From Micromonospora sp. MH99 (GTDB lineage Bacteria > Actinomycetota > Actinomycetes > Mycobacteriales > Micromonosporaceae): a DNA stretch of 53,058 nucleotides. Below, in pieces: positions 47,471-53,058 of the stretch. How positions within the stretch are numbered: the first letter of the stretch is position 1; the number at the start of each line of letters is the position of its first letter. The notes under the pieces were generated by a model, which saw nothing but the letters and a program-made list of their open reading frames with translations, searched no databases and was not told where the DNA came from. The position numbers and the translations under genes were made by a program. The stretch is taken from contig NZ_MUZA01000044.1 of the NCBI RefSeq assembly GCF_021442385.1, forward strand, positions 1 through 53,058, in the 5' to 3' direction.

Positions 47471-49591
47471 TCAGGCGGAGGAGGGCAGGGGCGAGCCCGA
47501 GGCGTCGACGGTCTGCCGCGTCCCGTGCACGGTGACGCCGGTCAGCCGGATGCTCCCCAACGCCTCCGGGATGCGCGGATCGGTGCCGAGACGGCCGTCG
47601 CGGACGTCGAGCCCGAGCATCGACCGCAGGAGCAGCAGGGGTGCGCCGCTGGCCCAGGCCTGGGGGTTGCAGGCGGTGGGGTAGGGCACGGGCCGTCGTC
47701 CGAGCGATCGGTCGTACCCGGAGAACGCCTCGGGCAGGCGGTAGTCGAAGTGTGCCGCCGCATCGAGCATCGCCATCGCGATCCGGTTGGCCGCATCCCG
47801 GTGGCCGTACCGGGCGAGCCCGGCCGCGATGATCGAGTTGTCGTGCGGCCACACCGTGCCGAGGTGGTAGCCGATGGGGTTGTACCCCACATCCTCGGTG
47901 GACAGGGTCCGGACACCCCAGCCGGAGAACATCGCGTCGGACATCAACTGCCGAGCCACCGCGGCGGCGCGATCGGGCGGGACGATTCCGCTCCACAACA
48001 GGTGGCCCATGTTCGAGGTCATCGAGTCGATGGGCCGCTTGTCGGCGTCGAGGCCGATCGCGTAGTAGCCGCCGCGCGTCGGCAGCCAGTAGTCACGGTT
48101 GAACCGCTCGCGCAGATCGGCGGCCTCGCCCCGCAGGCGTCGCGCCAACGGGGCGTCGGCCCACGGCCCGTCGGCGAGTTCCGCGGCGCGGAGCTTGGCG
48201 TCGTAGGTGTAGCCCTGGATCTCGCAGGTGGCGACCGGCAGGTCGGGGAGCCTGCTGTCGGCGAACTGCACACCGTCCGGTGAGTCGCGCCAACACTGGT
48301 TGCGCATCCCGTCGGGGGAGCGCGTGGCGTACTCGACGTAACCGTCGCCGTCGCGGTCTCCGAATTCGTCGATCCACCGCAGAGCGGCGTCGGCGTTGGG
48401 CCGCAACTGCCGCACCAACGCGTCGTCGCCCGTCCACCGCCAGTACTCCGAGAGCAGGATGAGCCACAGTTGGGTGGTGTCCGCCGAGCCGAAGCAGGGG
48501 CCGTACGGCGCGATGCCGAGCTGCGTCAGCTCCCCGGAGCGGAACTCGTGCAGGATCTTCCCGGGCTCCTGGTCGCTGAAGTGGTCGACGGTGTTGCCCT
48601 GGTGCGCGGCGAGCGTCACCAGCGCACCGCGCGCGACGTCCGGTCCACAGCTGATGCTCTGGTAGGCGGTGACCAGCGTGTCCCGCCCGAACACGGTCAG
48701 GAACCAGGGCATCCCGGCGGCCAGCAGGACGACCTTCTCGCCGTTGATCTCCTTGACGATGCGCATCGACAGCAGGTCGGCGGCGGACTTGTGATAGACG
48801 TTGCGCAACAGTTCCGAATCCGCGCTGAGGTCCGGCTTGTTGGCCACCCACCGCGATGCCAGGTCGTCGGCGTCGGGGTCGTGTGCCTCGCCGAAGGTGC
48901 GGCCGCGCGGCCGGTAGTCCGCGCCCTGGCAGTTCAGCAGCACGCGAAGCTCGCAGTTCCAGGTGTCCCCTCGCCCCAGGTGCACGTCCCAGACCAGCGC
49001 GTCGCCTTCGACCTGTTCGGCAGGTGGGTCGGCCTCGACTGTCGTGCCGGCCGACCAGTGCGAGTTCTGGTAGCAGAAGCGCAGGGCCGAGCCGTCCGAC
49101 AGGTGGGTTCGCCGGATGTCGGCCCGTCTGCTCCGCCCCGCCCGCTTGATCTCGAAGAGGTCGGCGAAGTCCACACCAACATCCAACCGCAGGCGTACGC
49201 GGACCGGTTCCGTGCCGAAATACTGCACCGCGATCCGCTCGTGCATGCCGTCTCCGACGAACCGTTCCCGCCGCACGCCGATCCTGTTCGCCTGCAGACC
49301 CGGCAACTCCGGATTGGCGAGGAAGAACGCCGCGGAATAGGCATCGACAGCGCTGGCGCTGAGCACGAGTGGGGCGAGCCCGTCGAGAGTCAGCTGCCAA
49401 CGGCTGAGGTAGCGGGTGTCGTCGTGCACCAGACCGGCGATGGAGTCGCCCGGCACGTCACCTGTCGAATTGGACAACATGAAGGTCCGGCCTTCAAAGA
49501 TGCCGATGGAGTCCGAGCCCAGTTCCGGGGGCATGTCGCGATTGGCGCCGCCGTGAGCCTGTTCCTGCTGTTGCGTCGGCCGCGAATTCAT
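47471..49591 (-). CDS. Amylo-alpha-1,6-glucosidase (glycogen debranching) family protein
   Basis: A 706-residue protein. The N-terminal beta-rich GDE_N_bis-type domain spans about 25-240 (SIGIFEGRTFMLSNSTGDVP, GLVHDDTRYLSRWQLTLDG). The C-terminal (alpha/alpha)6 barrel spans about 265-690, with PWFLTVFGRDTLVTAYQSIS, CEIQGYTYDAKLRAAELADG and GTVWPHDNSIIAAGLARYG as the GH63/GH133-like blocks. It is cytoplasmic (no signal) and should hydrolyse alpha-glucosidic linkages of glycogen, glucosylglycerate or similar compounds. GGGGAGGTG precedes the ATG at 49591. It stands alone, divergent from the esterase gene. Confidence 0.9.
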   Translation of the reverse strand: MNSRPTQQQEQAHGGANRDMPPELGSDSIGIFEGRTFMLSNSTGDVPGDSIAGLVHDDTRYLSRWQLTLDGLAPLVLSASAVDAYSAAFFLANPELPGLQANRIGVRRERFVGDGMHERIAVQYFGTEPVRVRLRLDVGVDFADLFEIKRAGRSRRADIRRTHLSDGSALRFCYQNSHWSAGTTVEADPPAEQVEGDALVWDVHLGRGDTWNCELRVLLNCQGADYRPRGRTFGEAHDPDADDLASRWVANKPDLSADSELLRNVYHKSAADLLSMRIVKEINGEKVVLLAAGMPWFLTVFGRDTLVTAYQSISCGPDVARGALVTLAAHQGNTVDHFSDQEPGKILHEFRSGELTQLGIAPYGPCFGSADTTQLWLILLSEYWRWTGDDALVRQLRPNADAALRWIDEFGDRDGDGYVEYATRSPDGMRNQCWRDSPDGVQFADSRLPDLPVATCEIQGYTYDAKLRAAELADGPWADAPLARRLRGEAADLRERFNRDYWLPTRGGYYAIGLDADKRPIDSMTSNMGHLLWSGIVPPDRAAAVARQLMSDAMFSGWGVRTLSTEDVGYNPIGYHLGTVWPHDNSIIAAGLARYGHRDAANRIAMAMLDAAAHFDYRLPEAFSGYDRSLGRRPVPYPTACNPQAWASGAPLLLLRSMLGLDVRDGRLGTDPRIPEALGSIRLTGVTVHGTRQTVDASGSPLPSSA

Positions 49592-50128
49592 GGCACCCGC
49601 ACCTCCCCGTTTGGCAGGGGCGGCCCCGCCGTGCACGTTCGCAGTCTAGGACTCGAAAAGATGACCTCGCTGCGATATCGAAGGGCACTGCCAGCGGCGT
49701 CCGCAAACCCGGGGCCGGGCCGCTCCGTCCGCTGTGGCCGGTTCCGCGGCACTCGGCCGGTTGAGGATGTTATCGATAACATGCTATCTTTCGGCGCGGG
49801 AGCGAAGGGCACGCTCCCAGTCACCTCAGTCAATCGGCAGAGGCACGCCGAGGGCTCTCCCTCGGGCCGCTTCGCCGGTCGGTGACCAGTCCGGGCCGCT
49901 CCGCCACTGCCAGGCGACCGCAGGCGGTCGTCGGACGACCCTGGTCCGGCTGCACTCCCCGCTTTCCTTGCCCCGTCACGGACAACCCCGGCAGCGACGG
50001 TACGGCCCGTACGCGACCCGTGTGCGCCATCCGGCCCCAGGAGCATGCCGGCCCGCACACCGGTGCGAACCGACTCGTCGACGGCGAGGTGCATGTCCTA
50101 CGGACGATCAACGGCAAGGAGTCGAGCA
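49592..50128. other. Divergent intergenic region with esterase promoter and leader
   Basis: This 537-bp region carries the promoter/operator at 49761-49790 and then a leader of about 330 bases before the esterase ATG. A short inverted repeat (GGAGCG ... CGCTCC) at 49799-49818 follows the expected start. No gene is supported within it. Confidence 0.5.
49761..49790 (+). promoter_or_regulatory. Promoter with LacI-type operator in its spacer
   Basis: ATGTTATCGATAACAT (49767-49782) is a perfect 16-bp palindrome with the central CG typical of LacI-family operators. It is flanked by TTGAGG (49761-49766) and TATCTT (49785-49790), so it fills the spacer of a promoter reading toward the esterase gene. 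Confidence 0.7.
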
Positions 50129-51445
50129 ATGGTCAAACGGAGACAACTCTTCTCGTTCGTCGCGGCCGCGGTGGTTTTCGCCGCGGCGACAGGTGGTGCG
50201 CTGCGCGGCGGATTCGGCACCGAGGCGGTGGCCGCCACCAACGGCACGCTCGCGGCGACTGCGGGCTGCGGCAAGGCGCCCACTCTCACCAGCGGGACGC
50301 GCACGATTTCCAGCAGCGGCCAGAATCGCAGCTACATCCTCCAGATCCCGGGCGGTTATGACAGGAACCGTCCGTACCGACTGATCTTCGGCTTCCACTG
50401 GCTGAACGGCTCGGCCAACAACGTCGCCTCGGCCGGCTACTACGGGCTGGCGCCGTTGTCGAACAACAGCACGATCTTCGTCGCGCCCCAGGGCATCGAC
50501 GCCGGCTGGGCCAACACGAACGGTCGGGACCTGACCCTGTTCGACGACATCTCCCGGCAGGTCGAGAACGACCTCTGCGTCGACACGACCCAGCGTTTCG
50601 CCCTCGGCTGGAGTTACGGCGGGGCCATGAGCTACGCGGTGGCCTGCGCCCGACCCACAGTCATCCGCGCGGTCACCGTGCTCTCCGGCGCCAACCTCAG
50701 CGGCTGTAACGGCGGCACCCAGCCCGTCGCGTACTTCGGCATCCACGGCATCCACGACAGCGTGCTGAACATCTCCCAGGGCCGGGCGTTGCGCGACACG
50801 TTCGTCCGGAACAACGGCTGCACCGCACAGAGCCCGCGCGAGCCCAGCCAGGGCAGCCTCACCCACATCACCACCACCTACTCCGGCTGCCGCGCGGGTT
50901 ACCCCGTGCAGTGGGCCGCCTTCGACGGCGACCACACCCCGAGCCCGGTCGACGGGTCGTCCAGCCCCAACGACTCCAGGACCTGGACCTCGGCGGAGAT
51001 CTGGCGATTCTTCAGCCAGTTCCAGTCCACCACGCCGCCGACCACGCCCCCGCCCACCACGCCTCCGCCCACCACGCCCCCGCCGACCACGCCGCCTCCC
51101 ACCACGCCGCCGCCGACGACGCCGCCGCCGACCGGGGAGCCGGGCAGCTGCGCCGCCACCTACCGGGCCGTCAACAGCTGGCCGGGCGGCTTCCAGGGTG
51201 AGGTCACCGTCGCCAACAACACCGCCACCTCCATCAGCGGCTGGACCGTACGCCTGACTCTGGCCAGCGGCCAGGCCATCAGCAGCCTCTGGAACGGTAC
51301 CAACACGGGCACCACCGGCAACGTCACTGTCCGCAACGCCGCCTACAACGGCGCCCTGGGGCCGAACGCCTCGACCACCTTCGGGTTCACCGCCACCGGC
51401 AACGGTGACACCGCGCCCAGCAACGTCACCTGCACGAGCCCCTGA
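50129..51445 (+). CDS. Secreted CE1-type esterase (feruloyl/acetyl-xylan or PHB-depolymerase-like) with CBM2
   Basis: A 438-residue exported esterase. A signal peptide (about 1-36) precedes an alpha/beta-hydrolase domain (about 45-320) of the LpqC/PHB-depolymerase family. RSYILQIPGGYDRNRPYRLI is the family's first strand, FALGWSYGGAMSYAVAC the nucleophile elbow (Ser162), and FDGDHTPSP near residue 296 carries the catalytic His. A TPPPTT linker (about 326-355) leads to a CBM2 module (about 358-438; CAATYRAVNSWPGGFQGEVT). Such enzymes release ferulic or acetic acid from xylan. AAGGAG precedes the ATG. A LacI-type operator in its promoter matches sites before the GH62 gene. Confidence 0.9.
   Translation: MVKRRQLFSFVAAAVVFAAATGGALRGGFGTEAVAATNGTLAATAGCGKAPTLTSGTRTISSSGQNRSYILQIPGGYDRNRPYRLIFGFHWLNGSANNVASAGYYGLAPLSNNSTIFVAPQGIDAGWANTNGRDLTLFDDISRQVENDLCVDTTQRFALGWSYGGAMSYAVACARPTVIRAVTVLSGANLSGCNGGTQPVAYFGIHGIHDSVLNISQGRALRDTFVRNNGCTAQSPREPSQGSLTHITTTYSGCRAGYPVQWAAFDGDHTPSPVDGSSSPNDSRTWTSAEIWRFFSQFQSTTPPTTPPPTTPPPTTPPPTTPPPTTPPPTTPPPTGEPGSCAATYRAVNSWPGGFQGEVTVANNTATSISGWTVRLTLASGQAISSLWNGTNTGTTGNVTVRNAAYNGALGPNASTTFGFTATGNGDTAPSNVTCTSP
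51028..51135. repeat. Low-complexity DNA coding the esterase linker
   Basis: About seven copies of the 15-base TPPPT unit separate the esterase domain from its CBM2. Confidence 0.85.
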
Positions 51446-51454
51446 CCACCTGAG

Positions 51455-51489
51455 CCCGGGGTCCGGAGCCACCAGCTCCGGGCCCCGGG
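51455..51489 (+). terminator. Terminator after the esterase gene
   Basis: Arms 51455-51469 and 51475-51489 form a 15-bp stem with one G-T pair, nine bases after the stop codon. Confidence 0.75.
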
Positions 51490-51631
51490 TCGGGGTTCGA
51501 CCCGGCGGTCACCGCCACGGCGGGCAGCGTTCGCGCGGCGGGCCGTGCGTCCGGTGATACGAGCTTCGGCGGCACGCCTGTCGGAGCGCCGACGCCCGAG
51601 GCGGCCGTGACCAGGTCATGAGTCGACGTCG

Positions 51632-51647
51632 ATGTTAGCGCCACCAT
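51632..51647. promoter_or_regulatory. LacI-type operator-like site 1
   Basis: ATGTTAGCGCCACCAT matches the palindromic form ATGTTAGCGCTAACAT at 13 of 16 bases. Confidence 0.45.
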
Positions 51648-51791
51648 CCCGGATCTTCCGAGGCGCCTTGCCCGTTCGAGGACCGCAGGCGGGTGTGGTG
51701 GCCGCGCATGATCAGCGTCGATGGGCTGCGCCGTGCGTGGGCGCGGATCGCCGGCTCACCGAAGCGCCAATGTTACGACTTGACGAACAGC

Positions 51792-51807
51792 ATGTTATCG
51801 CTCACAG
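51792..51807. promoter_or_regulatory. LacI-type operator-like site 2
   Basis: ATGTTATCGCTCACAG has the complete left half (ATGTTATCG) of the perfect site at 49767-49782 and a weaker right half. It starts six bases after TTGACG (51780-51785), an arrangement like that at the esterase promoter. Confidence 0.5.
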
Positions 51808-51900
51808 TCGATGGTCAAGGGCGGCGGCGGCTACGGCTTACGGGGCGGGCCTGCTCCGCCAACCTTGGTTCAGGCGTGCGTCCACAGCATGCAGGGGATC

Positions 51901-51916
51901 TTGTTAGCGCGAACAT
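51901..51916. promoter_or_regulatory. LacI-type operator-like site 3
   Basis: TTGTTAGCGCGAACAT matches ATGTTAGCGCTAACAT at 14 of 16 bases. It lies 81 bases before the GH62 start codon. Confidence 0.6.
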
Positions 51917-51997
51917 TCCCGACGCATGCACCCGGTCGCGTGTCGCGGTGCGCCCAGCTTCGGGTGACCGTTCGGCTCCTGGTGATTGAGGAGGATC

Positions 51998-53058
51998 ATG
52001 TCTGCCTTTGGTAGGTCTCCGTCGACGGCACCGCCCTCGCGGCGGCGAGGGTGGTTGGTGCGGGCAGTGGCCGCCGGCGCGGCAGCGGTGGTGGTCGCCG
52101 GCGCCGCAGCGATGGCGGTGTCGTCACCCGCGTCAGCGGCGACTGTGGACACCGGCGCGTGGTACGTGTTGGTGAACCGCAACAGCGGCAAGGCTGTGGA
52201 CGTGTACAACCTGGCCACGAACGACGGTGCGCGGATCACGCAGTGGACGCGTAACAACGGCAACCAGCAGCAGTGGCAGTTCGTGGACTCCGGGGGCGGT
52301 TATTACCGGGTCAAGTCGCGGTTGTCGGGCAAGGTGCTGGATGTGTCCGGTCGTTCGACGGCCAACGGCGGGGCGATCGTGCAGTGGTCCGACAACAACG
52401 GCACCAACCAGCAGTTCCGGTTGGCCGACTCGGACAGCGGTTATGTGCGGTTGATCAACCGCAACAGCAACAAGGCGATGGAGGTGCAGGGCGCGTCGAC
52501 CGCCGATGGTGGCAACATCGTGCAGTACGACGACTGGAACGGCACCAACCAGCAGTGGCAGCTCGTGCGCGTCGACGGCGGGGGCAACCCGACCACGCCG
52601 CCGCCCACCACGCCGCCGCCGGGCGGCACGTGTGATCTGCCGTCGTCGTACCGGTGGTCGTCGACCGGCGCATTGGCGCAGCCCAAGTCGGGCTGGGTGT
52701 CACTCAAGGACTTCACCGTCGCTCCGTACAACGGGCGGCAGTTGGTCTACGCGACCACCCACGACTTCGGCTCGTCGTGGGGCTCGATGAACTTCGGGTT
52801 GTTCACCAACTGGTCGGACATGGCCTCGGCCAGTCAGAACACCATGAACAGCGGCACCGTCGCGCCGACCCTGTTCTACTTCGCGCCTCGCAACATCTGG
52901 GTCCTTGCGTACCAGTGGGGCGGCGCCGCGTTCTCCTACCGCACCTCCACCGACCCGACCAACCCCAACGGCTGGTCCGCCGCGCAGACCCTGTTCACCG
53001 GCAGCATCTCCGGCTCCGGCACCGGCCCCATCGACCAGACCCTCATCGCCGACAGCAC
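51998..53058 (+). CDS. Secreted GH62 alpha-L-arabinofuranosidase with N-terminal ricin-type domain (partial)
   Basis: The frame is open from ATG 51998 to the window end (353 codons). A signal peptide (about 1-47, ending ASAAT) is followed by a ricin-B/CBM13 beta-trefoil (about 52-195) with three QxW repeats (NNGNQQQWQF, NNGTNQQFRL, WNGTNQQWQL). A short TPPPTT linker leads to a GH62 five-bladed propeller (from about 210). SLKDFTVAPYNGRQLVYATT holds the presumed catalytic-base Asp, and WVLAYQWGGAAFSYRTSTDP and GPIDQTLIAD are further GH62 blocks. GH62 enzymes remove arabinose from arabinoxylan. GAGGAGGATC precedes the ATG. The end of the catalytic domain lies beyond the window. Confidence 0.93.
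   Translation, partial: MSAFGRSPSTAPPSRRRGWLVRAVAAGAAAVVVAGAAAMAVSSPASAATVDTGAWYVLVNRNSGKAVDVYNLATNDGARITQWTRNNGNQQQWQFVDSGGGYYRVKSRLSGKVLDVSGRSTANGGAIVQWSDNNGTNQQFRLADSDSGYVRLINRNSNKAMEVQGASTADGGNIVQYDDWNGTNQQWQLVRVDGGGNPTTPPPTTPPPGGTCDLPSSYRWSSTGALAQPKSGWVSLKDFTVAPYNGRQLVYATTHDFGSSWGSMNFGLFTNWSDMASASQNTMNSGTVAPTLFYFAPRNIWVLAYQWGGAAFSYRTSTDPTNPNGWSAAQTLFTGSISGSGTGPIDQTLIADS

Larger units (their letters stand above)
51446..51997. other. Regulatory region between esterase and GH62 genes
   Basis: A 552-bp spacer with no supported gene. It contains the esterase terminator and three LacI-type operator-like sites described below, plus TTGACG at 51780-51785, a possible -35. Confidence 0.5.

Noticed and set aside
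51770..51785. A fourth LacI-like site (ATGTTACGACTTGACG)
   Set aside because: The left half fits but the central CG is displaced and the right half does not match; its TTGACG is better read as a -35.

Overview
The window is high-GC actinomycete DNA. GC-rich third codon positions, many GTG starts, leaderless promoters, a DUF574-type methyltransferase, an ECF42-type sigma factor with a YciI partner, and secreted plant-polymer hydrolases with Thr/Pro linkers and CBM2 modules all fit a Micromonosporaceae-like soil or plant-associated bacterium. The family placement is inference. I see no rRNA, no complete tRNA, no insertion sequence, no phage genes and no CRISPR array.

Layout. 1-9.1 kb holds small metabolic genes and several broken ones: a cut LURP-one gene beside a tRNA-like half at the left edge, a DUF1028 protein, an S51 peptidase, a cytochrome P450 overlapping its ferredoxin, a TraR/DksA zinc-finger gene behind a possible attenuator, a one-domain KhtT-like gene, a GNAT, a SnoaL-like protein, a frameshifted MerR gene, a DUF899 protein, an epimerase and a YciI protein. 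9.4-17.7 kb holds a glycosyltransferase, two MFS transporters, an ECF42-type sigma factor overlapping its YciI partner, a PP2C-like phosphatase and gene remnants. 17.75-25.9 kb holds a methyltransferase and then a sugar-uptake cluster: oxidoreductase, two ABC permeases and a binding protein, divergent from a ROK regulator that is followed by a secreted GH16 glucanase. 26-31.8 kb holds a DUF574 methyltransferase, a GH18 chitinase, a small acidic protein, an I36-type inhibitor, a CBM2/FN3 protein and a GH53 galactanase. 31.9-47.2 kb is mainly signalling and housekeeping: two NarL-type two-component pairs flanking two small-molecule kinases, a CDP-alcohol phosphatidyltransferase with a membrane partner, an MFS exporter, acetyltransferases, a winged-helix regulator with a 20-bp inverted repeat, and an ECF sigma factor paired with a GNAT. 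A Cip1-like secreted protein lies at 42.4-43.7 kb. 47.2-53.1 kb holds an alcohol dehydrogenase remnant, a glycogen-debranching-type glycosidase, a CBM2-bearing esterase and a GH62 arabinofuranosidase that runs off the right edge.

How it fits together. The window encodes an extracellular toolkit for plant, fungal and algal polymers: glucanase, chitinase, galactanase, Cip1-like protein, feruloyl/acetyl-xylan-type esterase and arabinofuranosidase. Two control circuits can be read from the DNA. The first is a ROK regulator with related 19-bp sites before its own gene and before GH16, which would link glucanase expression to the adjacent sugar ABC transporter. The second is a set of LacI-type sites of the form TGTTA-N-CG-N-TAACA before the esterase and GH62 genes, suggesting a shared arabinoxylan regulon whose regulator lies outside the window. 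Many small genes have a -10 hexamer six to eight bases before the start codon and are probably translated from leaderless mRNAs.
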